Positions 33,785 through 43,588 are shown, counted from the first letter of the stretch. The stretch: DNA of 64,000 nt from Prevotellaceae bacterium (GCA_019420585.1 JAHZGX010000004.1:124001-188000); one strand, 5' to 3'. Numbers and translations are program-made. The notes: generated by a model not told the origin, from the sequence alone.

Positions 33785-33852
33785 TGGCAAAGACGGAAGC
33801 ATACCGTCCAAAACAAGTTCATTGACTTTAACACTTAAAACACTAACTTTTC

Positions 33853-36800
33853 ATGATGCTCAGACAACTATTTTTCTCGGCGACAATGGCCGCAGTTCTG
33901 TGCTCACAGACAGTTGCAGCACAGAAACCACGCTGGCAGGACCCACAGGTGAACAGGGTAAACACCGAAAAGGCACGCAGTTCATTTTTCGCCTATGAGA
34001 CGCAGGCACTGGCACAAAAAGGGCAGAAGGAAAGCAGCCAGCGCTTCCTCTCCATGGAGGGGAACTGGAAGTTCCTCTTTGCCAAAGACCACAACCTGAC
34101 CCCAAAAGGATTTTACATGCCCGACTATGACGACTCCTTGTGGGAAGACTTTCCTGTGCCTGGACTCTTCGAGATGAACGGACATGGCGACAAAATCTAC
34201 AAGAATGTGGGTTACGCTTGGGCAACACAGTTCGCCAACAATCCTCCCCTAGTGGAAGAGAAGGACAACTACACCGGTTCCTATCGTCGCACATTCACTA
34301 TCCCGGCCGACTGGAAGGGTGACCGCATCTTCGTACACGTAGGTTCAGCCACCAGTAACCTCACCCTGTGGGTCAACGGCAAGGAGGTGGGATACAGTGA
34401 AGACTCCAAACTGGAAGCAGAATTCGACATTACCAAATACGTGACACCCGGGCAAAAATCCGTGGTGGCTATGCAGGTGATGCGATGGTGCGATGGCTCT
34501 TACGGTGAAGACCAGGACTTCTGGCGCTTCACCGGTATTGCACGCGAGGTATACATGTACGCACGTCCCGCCGCACACTTGCAGGACTTGCACGTGACAG
34601 CAGGACTGACCAACAACTACACCGACGGAACACTCAGCGTGAAGGTGAACGCCGTACAGGCATCAGGAAAGACACTCACACTGGCACTCACCGATGCCGA
34701 CGGCCGCCAAGTATGGCAGTCTGAGACAAAACTGAACGGCAAGGGTGAGCAGATCGTGAATACGCAGGTCAAGGCTCCCAAACTGTGGAGTGCAGAGACC
34801 CCTTACCTGTATACCCTCATGGCCACCCTGTCAGATAAAGGCGGCACCATAGAGGCCATACCACAAAAGGTGGGATTCCGCAGCGTGGAACACAAGGGCA
34901 ACCAGATATTGGTAAACGGCAAACCGGTACTTTTTAAGGGTGCCGACCGTCATGAGATTGACCCCGATGGGGGCTACGTGATGAGCGTAGAGCGCATGAT
35001 AGGGGACATTGCCATGCTCAAGAAGTTCAACTTCAACGCAGTGCGCACCTGCCATTACCCCGATGACCCACGCTGGTACGACCTATGCGACCAGTATGGA
35101 ATCTACTTGGTGGCCGAAGCCAACTTCGAGAGCCACGGCATGGGCTACGGTGACCGTCGCCTGGCACAAGACCCGCGCTACAAGCAGACCATCGTGGAAC
35201 GCAACCGCAACAACGTGCTAATACAGAAGAATCACCCGAGCATCATCTTCTGGAGTTTGGGCAACGAGAGCGGATCTGGCGACAACTTCGATGCCGCATT
35301 TGACGAGGTGAAGGCACTCGATGTCTCACGTGTGGTGCAGTATGAGCAGATGGGACAGGACGGAAAGACAGAGGTGTTCTGCCCCATGTACTATGACCAT
35401 GCCGGATGTGAGAAGTACTGCCAGGGCAGCAACCCGAGGCCGCTTATCCAGTGTGAGTATGCGCACGCCATGGGAAACAGCGGCGGAGGATTCAAGGAGT
35501 ATTGGGAACTCACGCGTAAGTATCCTAACTACCAAGGCGGATTCATCTGGGACTTCATCGATCAGGGCGTGCGCGGCACTAGCAAGCGCACCGGCAAGCA
35601 GATATGGCTGTACGGAGGCGATGAAGGACGCTATCCTGCCTCCGACCACAATTTCAACTGCAACGGTGTGCTCCTGCCTGACCGTACTCCCAATCCCCAC
35701 GCTTATGAGTTCCGCCATTACCAGCAGAACTATTGGGTGAAGAATCTAGACATGAGCACCGGAACGGCCGAAGTTTATAATGAAGACTTCTTCCGCACCA
35801 TGGACAATGTGGAGGGACTGGTGACGATACTGGTAGACGGCAAAGATGTCATGACGCAGAGCGTGCCTGAACTGACCGGGCTGAAACCACAGGAAACACG
35901 GCGCGTGAACCTGGCAAACCTACCTTTCGCACAGAAGGTACTGGACATCATGCAGCAGAATCCCGAGGCCGAAGTGCTGGCCAACGTACAGTTCCGCCTA
36001 AGAAGTGCCGAACCACTTCTGCCAGCAGGCTATGTGGTGGCCGAACAGCAGTTCACTCTGCAAGATTACACATTCCCCTCGGCAACCGAAATCTTGGCAC
36101 AGGCCAAGGCAGAACAGGAGCATACCGTAAAAGTTGACTCACAATTAGCCTGCTACACGATGACTGTGAGCGGCCTCACCGTGACTGTCAACCGCAACTC
36201 GGGATTAATAGACTATCTGGACATGAACGGCCAGCCGATGCTTCAGGATGAATACAGTGTGACTCCGAACTTTTGGCGTGCCCCCACTGACAACGACTAT
36301 GGAGCAGGATTGCAACACAGATTCAGCGCATGGAAGAACCCCGGCATGAAGACCAAGCACGTAAGCATGCAGAAGGTGGAAGGCGGAGTGGCCGTAACCA
36401 CAATACTTGATCTGACAGCCGTCAAGGGCGAACTCACGCTCACCTACACACTGACTCATAACGGCACACTCATCGTAGGACAGAAACTCAAAGGCGACCC
36501 CGCCAAGAAGGATGACAACATGTTCCGCTTCGGCATGCAGTGGGTGATGCCCGGAAAATACGACCAAGTGACCTACTACGGGCGCGGACCCGTGGAGACT
36601 TACATCGACAGGGATGCACAGCAACTGGGCACCTACACACAGAAGGTAGCCGAGATGTACCACCCCTATGTACGTCCGCAGGAAAGCGGGAACCACACTG
36701 ATGTACGCCGCTGGGCCGTGACAGACGCAGCCGGACACGGACTGCAGTTCTTGGCAACCGGCAAGATGGAGTGCAGCACCCTTCCTTACCTGCCCCAAGA

Positions 36801-36996
36801 CCTTGATGACGGCAATGACAAATACCAGCACCAAAGCCACAGCGGCGACCTCATTGAACGTCCCTTCTCTGTATTGCAAATACAACAAAGACAATTTGGC
36901 GTAGGCGGCGTGAACAGTTGGGGCACCTGGCCGTTGCGCCAATACCACCTGAACTACCTCAACTATGACTTCACCTACATTGTGAAACCCTGCTAA
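33853..36996 (+). CDS. Exported GH2 beta-galactosidase
   Basis: The 1047-residue enzyme has the LacZ layout: GH2 sugar-binding domain, immunoglobulin-like domain, catalytic barrel, DUF4981-like linker and the Bgal_small_N C-terminal domain. The acid/base Glu is in SLGNESGSG (about residue 472) and the nucleophile Glu is in QCEYAHAMGNS (about 535). RHEIDPDGG supplies conserved active-site residues. Unlike E. coli LacZ it begins with a signal peptide (about residues 1-23, ending TVAAQ), so it should work in the periplasm or outside. It is monocistronic, with its own promoter box and a strong terminator. Confidence 0.94.
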   Translation: MMLRQLFFSATMAAVLCSQTVAAQKPRWQDPQVNRVNTEKARSSFFAYETQALAQKGQKESSQRFLSMEGNWKFLFAKDHNLTPKGFYMPDYDDSLWEDFPVPGLFEMNGHGDKIYKNVGYAWATQFANNPPLVEEKDNYTGSYRRTFTIPADWKGDRIFVHVGSATSNLTLWVNGKEVGYSEDSKLEAEFDITKYVTPGQKSVVAMQVMRWCDGSYGEDQDFWRFTGIAREVYMYARPAAHLQDLHVTAGLTNNYTDGTLSVKVNAVQASGKTLTLALTDADGRQVWQSETKLNGKGEQIVNTQVKAPKLWSAETPYLYTLMATLSDKGGTIEAIPQKVGFRSVEHKGNQILVNGKPVLFKGADRHEIDPDGGYVMSVERMIGDIAMLKKFNFNAVRTCHYPDDPRWYDLCDQYGIYLVAEANFESHGMGYGDRRLAQDPRYKQTIVERNRNNVLIQKNHPSIIFWSLGNESGSGDNFDAAFDEVKALDVSRVVQYEQMGQDGKTEVFCPMYYDHAGCEKYCQGSNPRPLIQCEYAHAMGNSGGGFKEYWELTRKYPNYQGGFIWDFIDQGVRGTSKRTGKQIWLYGGDEGRYPASDHNFNCNGVLLPDRTPNPHAYEFRHYQQNYWVKNLDMSTGTAEVYNEDFFRTMDNVEGLVTILVDGKDVMTQSVPELTGLKPQETRRVNLANLPFAQKVLDIMQQNPEAEVLANVQFRLRSAEPLLPAGYVVAEQQFTLQDYTFPSATEILAQAKAEQEHTVKVDSQLACYTMTVSGLTVTVNRNSGLIDYLDMNGQPMLQDEYSVTPNFWRAPTDNDYGAGLQHRFSAWKNPGMKTKHVSMQKVEGGVAVTTILDLTAVKGELTLTYTLTHNGTLIVGQKLKGDPAKKDDNMFRFGMQWVMPGKYDQVTYYGRGPVETYIDRDAQQLGTYTQKVAEMYHPYVRPQESGNHTDVRRWAVTDAAGHGLQFLATGKMECSTLPYLPQDLDDGNDKYQHQSHSGDLIERPFSVLQIQQRQFGVGGVNSWGTWPLRQYHLNYLNYDFTYIVKPC

Positions 36997-37384
36997 GGAG
37001 CACGCCTCTTCCTCAGGAGGGGGAGCGTTTCACACACAAGCCGAGGGACAGTCACCGCATTACCGCGTGGCTGTCCCTCGATTGTTTCCATACAATCTCC
37101 AATAGCCGTAAGTCCTTATTATAAAATGCACTTACGTGCTCCGATTACACAAACAGGCATATTCAACCTCGTTAGCAGTAATTCATTTGAATGAAATATT
37201 GTCTTTAAACTATAAATTGCACCCTAAGAGTACAAAAAACATGCAAACAGCACTTATTTGGTGCATACTTAACAACTACATAGAATCTCAATATTGCCAC
37301 GTATAATGGCAACATGTTTGCAGCATTATAAAGCATGAAGGGGTGCCGCAATAAGTTTTTAAGAAAATTGATGATTGCGTGAAG
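36997..37384. other. Gene-free interval, AT-rich
   Basis: Between the convergent beta-galactosidase and folE genes lies 388 bp. After the terminator (37042-37080) the sequence 37090-37380 is clearly richer in A+T than the flanks and holds small dyads such as TTGCCA/TGGCAA near 37294-37312. No open frame, tRNA or promoter box is convincing. It could hold a small RNA or be decayed DNA. Confidence 0.5.
37042..37080 (+). terminator. Terminator of beta-galactosidase gene
   Basis: CGAGGGACAGTCAC (37042-37055) faces GTGGCTGTCCCTCG (37067-37080) with one mismatch and an 11-nt loop, followed by ATTGTTT. It lies 45 bp after the stop codon. Confidence 0.7.
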
Positions 37385-38014
37385 TCACCGGCACCCAATA
37401 AGTTGCAGGAACTCCTCGCGGGTCTTGGCCTGATTGAATGCGCCGCAGAAGTCGCTGGTGGTAGTCAGACTGCCTTGCTTCTCCACTCCACGCATCTGCA
37501 TGCACATATGCTGTGCCTCCACCACGACCATCACGCCAAGTGGATGGAGTGCCTCCTGGATACACTGACGTATCTGCTTGGTCATGCGCTCCTGTATCTG
37601 CAGGCGGCGGGCGAAGCAGTCCACCACACGGGCTATCTTGCTCAGCCCAGTCACTTCCCCGTTAGGAATATACGACACATGTACACGCCCATAAAAGGGA
37701 AGCATATGGTGCTCACACAGGGAATAGAAATTGATGTCACGCACGATGACCATCTGCCTATAGTCCTCGCGAAACTTGGCAGAGTTGAGTATGGCCACAG
37801 GATCCTGCCCATAGCCACCAGTCAGGTACTGCATGGCACGAGCCACACGAAGCGGGGTCTTGAGCAGCCCTTCACGCTCGGGGTTCTCTCCCATCAGGGT
37901 GAGTATGCGCCGCACGTGGGCTGAAAGTTCCTGCTCTGCCGGCGTATCTGTTTGTCCGTCTATCTCATCCGCTGTCCACACCCTGTCAGTGGACATCATC
38001 TCATCGTTCATCAT
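37385..38014 (-). CDS. folE: GTP cyclohydrolase I
   Basis: FolE opens the GTP ring to give dihydroneopterin triphosphate, the first step of folate synthesis. The 209 residues contain the zinc and active-site segments SLCEHHMLPFYGRVHVSYIP (about residues 112-131), GLSKIARVVDCFARRLQIQE and CMQMRGVEKQGS. The start has two adjacent ATG codons at 38014 and 38011; the region before residue 28 is not conserved, so a shorter start is possible. It is the last gene of the DUF1599-DoxX-tpiA-SPOR-folE operon, 15 bp after the SPOR gene. Confidence 0.96.
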   Translation of the reverse strand: MMNDEMMSTDRVWTADEIDGQTDTPAEQELSAHVRRILTLMGENPEREGLLKTPLRVARAMQYLTGGYGQDPVAILNSAKFREDYRQMVIVRDINFYSLCEHHMLPFYGRVHVSYIPNGEVTGLSKIARVVDCFARRLQIQERMTKQIRQCIQEALHPLGVMVVVEAQHMCMQMRGVEKQGSLTTTSDFCGAFNQAKTREEFLQLIGCR

Positions 38015-38029
38015 CCTAAAATTATGTTT

Positions 38030-38578
38030 TTAGATCTGTACGTACACCTTGCAACGCACAATGACGGCCTCGGCAAACATGCCCGGCTCTCTCATCTGAC
38101 GCAGATACTCGCTGGCTTCCTCATAAGTACGAAAGTCGCCCACTCGGCAAATCCAGTGTGGTGAAGCAAAGTTTGTGTACACAGTCAATTCGGGGAACAT
38201 GTCCTTTGCGCGTCGCCCCATGGCGGTCGCCTCATTCTTCCCCTTGCGTGAATTGTCGCCAGAGTAGACCTGTATGCGAAATCCGTTGACCCGCATCCTA
38301 GGCTCAGTGGAGCGATTGGACGATATCCCGGCATCCATGGATTCAGGCTGCTGCCGCTGGTTGCGCGTATCTGTTGAGGGCACGGAAACAGGAGTACGCG
38401 GGACGGAAGCCTTTGGCACGGTGCCATTGACCAAGGCTGTGATCTTCTCGCTTTGGTACAGGGTTATCTTCCCCTGCCCTTCCGTCTGCCGCCGGAGCAG
38501 GTCAGTATAACGCTGCTGAGCCAGCACGGGCATGCAGGCAAACAGGATAAAGGTGACTGCAAAGAGTTGATTACGCAT
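38030..38578 (-). CDS. Exported SPOR-domain protein
   Basis: The 182-residue protein has a signal peptide (MRNQLFAVTFILFACMPVLA), a low-complexity Ser/Pro/Arg-rich middle and a C-terminal SPOR domain (about residues 100-180, with FRIQVYSGDNSRKGKNEA and WICRVGDFRTYEEASEYL). SPOR domains bind denuded peptidoglycan and are common in cell division and envelope proteins. The start at 38578 is chosen for the signal peptide. It lies between tpiA (95 bp) and folE (15 bp). Confidence 0.88.
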   Translation of the reverse strand: MRNQLFAVTFILFACMPVLAQQRYTDLLRRQTEGQGKITLYQSEKITALVNGTVPKASVPRTPVSVPSTDTRNQRQQPESMDAGISSNRSTEPRMRVNGFRIQVYSGDNSRKGKNEATAMGRRAKDMFPELTVYTNFASPHWICRVGDFRTYEEASEYLRQMREPGMFAEAVIVRCKVYVQI

Positions 38579-38673
38579 ATAAATCTGTGAAGGTATATAA
38601 GCCTGTCCACACCGGCTTTGGCCAGTTGGCACAATCCGGATGCGGACAGGACTTTGTGATAAAGATGCGGAAA

Positions 38674-39432
38674 TTACTTCCAGGCATCGATGATACCCTT
38701 GAAGTCAGGAGCCTTCAAAGAAGCACCGCCAATCAGGCCACCATCAATATCAGGCTTGGCAAAGAGTTCGGGGGCGTTGCTTGCCTTGCATGAACCACCG
38801 TAGAGGATGCTTGTCTCATCGGCCACAGCCTCGCCGTACACCTCAGCCACGCACTTGCGGATGTAGGCGTGAATCTCCTCGGCCTGCTCAGCAGTAGCAG
38901 TCTTGCCGGTACCGATGGCCCAAATGGGCTCGTAGGCAATCACGATGTTGCTCCACTGCTCTGCGGTCAGGTGGAACACGCTGCCAGCCAACTCGGCCTT
39001 GCACACGGCCTCCTGCTCGTTGGCCTCACGCTGTGCCAGGCTCTCACCAATGCAGAAGATGACCTTCAGACCATTGGCCAAAGCCAGGTCAACCTTCTCC
39101 TTCAGAATCTCAGGTGTCTCGGCATAGTACTCACGACGCTCGCTGTGACCCAGGATAACATACTCGGCACCAGTGCTCTTCACCATGGCAGCACTCACCT
39201 CACCAGTATAGGCACCGCTCTCATGGTTGGCGCAGTTCTCTGCACTCACGGCAATCACGCTGTCCTTAAGCAGTTCGCTCACGGTAGCCAGATGGATAAA
39301 GGGAGTACCGATAATCACCTCACAGTTGGGCTTCTCTGCAGCCAGGATGTCTTTCAGTTCGTTGGCTAAAGCCACGCCTTCTTGCAGGTTCTTGTTCATT
39401 TTCCAGTTGCCTGCTACAATCTTCTTTCTCAT
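38674..39432 (-). CDS. tpiA: Triosephosphate isomerase
   Basis: TpiA interconverts dihydroxyacetone phosphate and glyceraldehyde 3-phosphate in glycolysis. The 252 residues show all landmarks: GNWKMNK (substrate Lys, residue about 13), GHSERREYYAE (catalytic His), AYEPIWAIGTGKTAT (catalytic Glu and loop 6) and the phosphate-binding GGSCKASNAPEL and GGLIGGASL. It lies 19 bp after the DoxX-like gene. Confidence 0.98.
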   Translation of the reverse strand: MRKKIVAGNWKMNKNLQEGVALANELKDILAAEKPNCEVIIGTPFIHLATVSELLKDSVIAVSAENCANHESGAYTGEVSAAMVKSTGAEYVILGHSERREYYAETPEILKEKVDLALANGLKVIFCIGESLAQREANEQEAVCKAELAGSVFHLTAEQWSNIVIAYEPIWAIGTGKTATAEQAEEIHAYIRKCVAEVYGEAVADETSILYGGSCKASNAPELFAKPDIDGGLIGGASLKAPDFKGIIDAWK

Positions 39433-39451
39433 AATACAGTTGAATTAGAGT

Positions 39452-40744
39452 TTATAGATACTTCTTGTGTAATTTCCTTAGTTTCCAAGTTAGCCACAAG
39501 CGGTCGGCCAGTGTGAAGAACAACAGCGGCAGAACGTACCAGAGCAGTATGTCCAGCACACGTGCCACACGTGAACCGTCCTGTGCAACAGCTTGAGGCA
39601 CCCTCTCCAGCGGACGTGTTTCATCGGTAAAGTCGGGCAAGCCAGTTGATGGCCACTTGTTCACGATGCGCCCGTCGTGCAGGAGCATGAGTCCGGGATT
39701 GGAACGTATCATGGTCTTCAGCACGATGCCGTCTGTCTGCATGAACGGATACTCCGCCCCTGTCATTTCCGCCCACTGCTCTATTCCCTGCCGTCCACTG
39801 GAAGTCAAGCACAGGAAGGTATAGCCATGCTCCTGCGCGTAGTCGTATGCCGAAGTGATACGGTCAAGCACCCCGTCATCGGCCTGCTCCAAGTAAGGCG
39901 AAAGCAGGAAGAATGTATAAGAGGTGTCAGCGAGCACCTCGCCCGTAATGTCCTCCCCTTCGGATGTCATCACACAGAAATCGCTGTATTCCGATTCTGC
40001 ATCATCGGCAGTGCCCTCCAGCCTGGAACCTACGTAAGTCCACGTGCTGTCTGGGTAATCAGCGGTGCGGAATTCCTGCCTCACTCCGTCTTTTTCCATG
40101 ATGAAGACGGTCTCGGCCTGTCCGCCTGCCGCATCCCGCTCTGCAAGTTTCCCGCGCAGGTCAGTCCCTATGCGGTAAGGCCGGAAGTCTATGACAGGCA
40201 ATCCATACAGACTGATACCGGCAAAGATGAGCGAGAAGACATTGCTGTAAAGTGATACCGTCCACTGATTGCGTTCTGTGATGAGTCTGGTCATGAGGCG
40301 GGGCTTGGCCAAAAGCACGATGACAGCCAAGAGCAGAACCACGTTCTTGCCGAACGTCTGCCAGTTGGTAAGCGTCAAGGCATCCCCGAAACAACCGCAG
40401 TCACTCACAGGATTAGCCAATGCCAGATAGAGCGAGAGGGGCGTGAAGGCCAGCAGAAAGAGCAGCGCCAAGTGCACTGTGCGCCTCCGCTGTATGCCGA
40501 AAAACAAATATATGCCCACGGAGAACTCCAGCATGGCCAAGACAACGGCCATCACCAGCGGAAGGAATTCCTGGGCAGCCAGCGCCTGCATGCCAAACGC
40601 GCGCGCATAGTCCTGTATCTTGTACTCCGTGCCGTGAGGATCGATGAGTTTCACCGTGCCCGAGAAGATGAAGGTGCATGCCACCAGCAACCTCAGCACG
40701 TTCACCAACAGCCACAGGAGTCTATTCCTCAGCCTTTTCCTCAC
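39452..40744 (-). CDS. DoxX-like membrane protein (BT_3928-type)
   Basis: The 430-residue protein has an N-terminal DoxX/MauE-like part of four or five membrane helices (about residues 8-200) with FSGTVKLIDPHGTEYKIQDY near the start and a Cys pair in SDCGCFGD (about 115-122), then a soluble extracytoplasmic domain (about 205-395) with thioredoxin-like strands, and a last membrane helix near the C terminus. The vicinal cysteines and neighbouring fold suggest a thiol-redox function, which is inferred. It overlaps the DUF1599 gene by 23 bp, so translation is coupled. Confidence 0.82.
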   Translation of the reverse strand: MRKRLRNRLLWLLVNVLRLLVACTFIFSGTVKLIDPHGTEYKIQDYARAFGMQALAAQEFLPLVMAVVLAMLEFSVGIYLFFGIQRRRTVHLALLFLLAFTPLSLYLALANPVSDCGCFGDALTLTNWQTFGKNVVLLLAVIVLLAKPRLMTRLITERNQWTVSLYSNVFSLIFAGISLYGLPVIDFRPYRIGTDLRGKLAERDAAGGQAETVFIMEKDGVRQEFRTADYPDSTWTYVGSRLEGTADDAESEYSDFCVMTSEGEDITGEVLADTSYTFFLLSPYLEQADDGVLDRITSAYDYAQEHGYTFLCLTSSGRQGIEQWAEMTGAEYPFMQTDGIVLKTMIRSNPGLMLLHDGRIVNKWPSTGLPDFTDETRPLERVPQAVAQDGSRVARVLDILLWYVLPLLFFTLADRLWLTWKLRKLHKKYL

Positions 40745-41279
40745 CGAACGTCAGTTTTATCAAGCCGAATACGGCATAGTTCATCATGTCCATGTAATTG
40801 GCATCAATGCCTTCTGACACGAGCGTGTCACCGTGCAGGTCTTCAATCTGCTTGGTACGCATCACCTTCATGAGGATGAGGTCGGTGTAACTGCTTATGC
40901 GCATCTGTCGCCATGCCTCCCCATAATCATGGTTCTTGCACAGCATAAGTTCCATGGCTTTGGTAGCATGCTTGTCATAGGCAACCAAACACTCCTGAGC
41001 CGTCATGTCATCCTGAGTCTCTGCAACTCCCAGTTCCAACTGGATAAGTCCTATGACGGCATAGTTCACGATGCCCACAAATTCCGACCGCACGCCCTCG
41101 TCCACCAGAGCCTGCCCGCAAGTCTCCAGCGTGCGTATCCGCCGTGCCTTGATGTATATCTGGTCTGTCAGCGATGTCGGACGCAGTATTCTCCAAGATG
41201 CGCCGTAGTCATGCAACTTCTGCGCAAACAAGTTCCTGCATTCCGCCATTACGCTGCGAAACTGTTCCTGTGTATCCAT
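40722..41279 (-). CDS. DUF1599 protein, two internal repeats
   Basis: The 185 residues contain two copies of the DUF1599 module. The first has KLHDYGASWRILRPTSLTDQ...IVNYAVIGLIQL (about residues 20-80), the second KNHDYGEAWRQMRISSYTDL...MMNYAVFGLIKL (about 114-176). The repeated HDYG-W and NYAVxGLI motifs are the family signature. The protein is cytosolic; its biochemical role is not known to me, though the fold has been compared with nucleotide-binding proteins. It leads the five-gene operon, with a -7 box upstream. Confidence 0.87.
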   Translation of the reverse strand: MDTQEQFRSVMAECRNLFAQKLHDYGASWRILRPTSLTDQIYIKARRIRTLETCGQALVDEGVRSEFVGIVNYAVIGLIQLELGVAETQDDMTAQECLVAYDKHATKAMELMLCKNHDYGEAWRQMRISSYTDLILMKVMRTKQIEDLHGDTLVSEGIDANYMDMMNYAVFGLIKLTFGEEKAEE

Positions 41280-41307
41280 TTATACCTTATTATATATAAG
41301 TGTGGCG

Positions 41308-41315
41308 CAAAGTTA
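41308..41315 (-). promoter_or_regulatory. -7 box for DUF1599-folE operon
   Basis: The minus strand reads TAACTTTG, matching TAnnTTTG, 28 bp upstream of the DUF1599 ATG. Confidence 0.55.
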
Positions 41316-41972
41316 CGGCTACTTTGCCACTTATGCAAATTTGCATTCAACAAAGGAAGCACTTCACCAAGCCCCCAAAAAGTTCCCCTAGAAAAAGACA
41401 GAACGGTGTGATGGGGACCGCGTCATAATGAAATAGGCACAGCCCCCTCACCGTTGTTCTTGTGCTTTGTGTGATGCCTGGGATTGCTTCGGGCTGTCCG
41501 GCACCGTTCTTCGTGCAAACACGTATTCCTTGCCCCGGCAATATACATGTCCCGGCCAAGTGTGTTATCCCGGAAAAGTAAGGAAATCCGCGTCTCAAAT
41601 ACGGCATACTTTCCCCTGCAAGAGTCCTTTGTCTTGATTCTAAAAAAGGTTTCACGAAAATGCGCCAACTGGGAAAAATTAAAAATTCAATTAGGAAAAA
41701 TATTTTTTCCGGTTGGAAAGTTGAAATTGGGTATTTCGGAGAAAAACGTGAATCTGTCAAAAATATCAAGGAAGCCATTTAAAGCGTGACACTCCATCCA
41801 GAGAGGCTTCTGCAAGCAATCTCTCCCATCCACAAATGACTTGCCCAATTCTACAGGCAGGCAAAGAATGTCTTTGCCAGACAATATGCGCTGCCTCGAA
41901 AGGCAAAATCCATCTACCTTCCCAAGTCTGTACTGCTACAGGGCACGGCACATCGGCAGGTGGCAGAAACGG

Positions 41973-42012
41973 CAAGGGCGGCAAGCTGGAATGCATCTGC
42001 TTGCCGCCCTTG
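41973..42012 (-). terminator. Terminator of ndk-M23 operon
   Basis: A perfect 14-bp inverted repeat, CAAGGGCGGCAAGC (41973-41986) with GCTTGCCGCCCTTG (41999-42012), loop 12 nt, lies about 50 bp beyond the M23 stop. Confidence 0.7.
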
Positions 42013-42060
42013 TGCAAATCTTTCACTTCCCTAGGATGCCAGCATCAGTATCTGTTCCGT

Positions 42061-43047
42061 TCAACTGTACTTCAGAATCTGCCCGGGGCGAAGCGTCGTC
42101 CGCTTGGAAATATTGTTCAAGCGACAAAGTTTGTCCACCGTCACACCATGCTTTTTGGCGATGATGTAAAGTGACTCGCCCTTCCTCACCTTATGCACCT
42201 GCGTACGAGGACGTGCCTTGACCTCAGCCTTGCGCTCTTCCTGGAAGGCACGGCTCTCATCGGCCTGTTCCTGGGTAGCCAGTTGGACAGCCTGCTCAGG
42301 AGTCAGTTCCTCCTCGCCACCGGCCGACTCATGCACAGCCAAAATACCGCCTTTGCCATTGGAACGGAACACATAATAGTCCCCCAAGACATCTTGCGCA
42401 GCAAAATCAAAAACTTTCTCAGGGTCGATAAACTGCCCTAAGAAGCGTGTTTCAAAATGCAAGTGCGAACCGTAAGAGCGTCCAGTGTTTCCACCCAAAC
42501 CAATGGGCTCACCGGCCTTCACGACCTGGTCTTCCTGTACAAGTTGCTTACTCATATGCCCGTAAAGAGTCTCCAACCCGTTGGGATGACGGATGACCAC
42601 GTATTTGCCATAGCCCCTTCCTGAGTATTTCACCACACGCACCTTGCCATCAAAAGCAGCGCGTATGGTGTCGCCCACATACACTTTGATATCAGTACCG
42701 AAATGCTGACGGCGAAAGCGGGGACGATAACCATAATGGCTTGTGACCAACCTGCTATCAGTAGGCATGTGGAATCCGCGCAGGTCAATACGATATTCTT
42801 TGGGGAGTGCAACACCATAATTGCTCACATACTCATTAGTCCAATTAGGATAGAGTGCAGATGCAGGCATCTGAAACATTTCCTCCTTCTGTATCAGATG
42901 CATGATGGACACACTGTCCACGGCACGCATCTTGCGGTCAATGGGAGCCATACTGGCCAACTGATCCTGCGCATGTGCTCCGCCGGCAACCGCCATCAGG
43001 GTTATGACAAATAGTTTTCTTGCTTTCTTCAGTCGTTCTGCGTACAT
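42061..43047 (-). CDS. M23 metallopeptidase with LysM domain
   Basis: The 328-residue protein has a signal peptide (about residues 1-26, ending GGAHA), an M23 (LytM) endopeptidase domain (about 95-215) and a C-terminal LysM domain (about 280-328, HKVRKGESLYIIAKKHGVTV). Zinc ligands are visible in RQHFGTD and in GSHLHFE, so the enzyme should be active. It should cleave peptidoglycan cross-bridges, with LysM binding the glycan. It follows ndk by 21 bp. Confidence 0.93.
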   Translation of the reverse strand: MYAERLKKARKLFVITLMAVAGGAHAQDQLASMAPIDRKMRAVDSVSIMHLIQKEEMFQMPASALYPNWTNEYVSNYGVALPKEYRIDLRGFHMPTDSRLVTSHYGYRPRFRRQHFGTDIKVYVGDTIRAAFDGKVRVVKYSGRGYGKYVVIRHPNGLETLYGHMSKQLVQEDQVVKAGEPIGLGGNTGRSYGSHLHFETRFLGQFIDPEKVFDFAAQDVLGDYYVFRSNGKGGILAVHESAGGEEELTPEQAVQLATQEQADESRAFQEERKAEVKARPRTQVHKVRKGESLYIIAKKHGVTVDKLCRLNNISKRTTLRPGQILKYS

Positions 43048-43068
43048 TAGTCTTTGTCCTTTTTTCTT

Positions 43069-43530
43069 TTATACTTCGTCCACCGCATAAAGACGGTCGA
43101 GGTTCAGGTTTCCGAAATCAAACAATTCTTCGGGCTTGAAGAAGCGGTTAAGCTCGATGGCAGCAGCCGAAGGAGAGTCTGAGGCATGCACTATGTTCTG
43201 CTGGTTACTCATACAATAATCGCCACGGATGGTACCAGGCACCGCCTTGCGCCCATTCGTGTACCCAGTGATGAAGCGCACCACCTCAATGGCATCCACC
43301 CCCTCAAGGCACATGGCCACCACAGGTGTCTTCTTCATAGAGTCTCTCAGAAGCGGGAAGAACGGTTTCCCTACCAGATGGGAGTAGTGCTGTGCAAGCA
43401 AGTCATCCGTCAACTGCAGCATTTTCATGCCCACGATACGGAGTCCTTTCTTCTCAAACCGGCTTATCACTTCGCCTATCAACGCTCTCTGCACAGCACT
43501 CGGCTTCAGCAGCACAAGGGTTCTTTCCAT
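43069..43530 (-). CDS. ndk: Nucleoside diphosphate kinase
   Basis: Ndk transfers the terminal phosphate between nucleoside triphosphates and diphosphates. The 153-residue length is typical with the start at MERTLVLLKPSAVQ (43530); the upstream extension of the frame is not conserved. The phosphorylated His is in IVHASDSPSAAAIELNRFF (about residue 115-117). The usual Ndk motif NxxHGSDS is here IVHASDS, a mild change seen in Bacteroidota. Confidence 0.95.
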   Translation of the reverse strand: MERTLVLLKPSAVQRALIGEVISRFEKKGLRIVGMKMLQLTDDLLAQHYSHLVGKPFFPLLRDSMKKTPVVAMCLEGVDAIEVVRFITGYTNGRKAVPGTIRGDYCMSNQQNIVHASDSPSAAAIELNRFFKPEELFDFGNLNLDRLYAVDEV

Positions 43531-43588
43531 AATGTCTCTTTCGTTCTGTCGCCGGGCAAAAGCGTTTGTTCGTTCACCCAAACGCCCA

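Larger units (their letters stand above)
41280..42060. other. Long gene-free interval
   Basis: This 781-bp interval between the DUF1599 gene and the M23 gene holds the DUF1599 promoter box and the M23 terminator (41973-42012). The segment 41640-41780 is AT-rich while the rest is mixed. Short open frames on both strands have no recognisable product and no consistent composition. No tRNA was found. It may hold an unrecognised RNA gene or a degraded gene. Confidence 0.5.

Noticed and set aside
41347..41778. Minus-strand open frame of 143 codons in the long gap
   Set aside because: No recognisable family, unstable composition along its length and no promoter or coupling; treated as non-coding.
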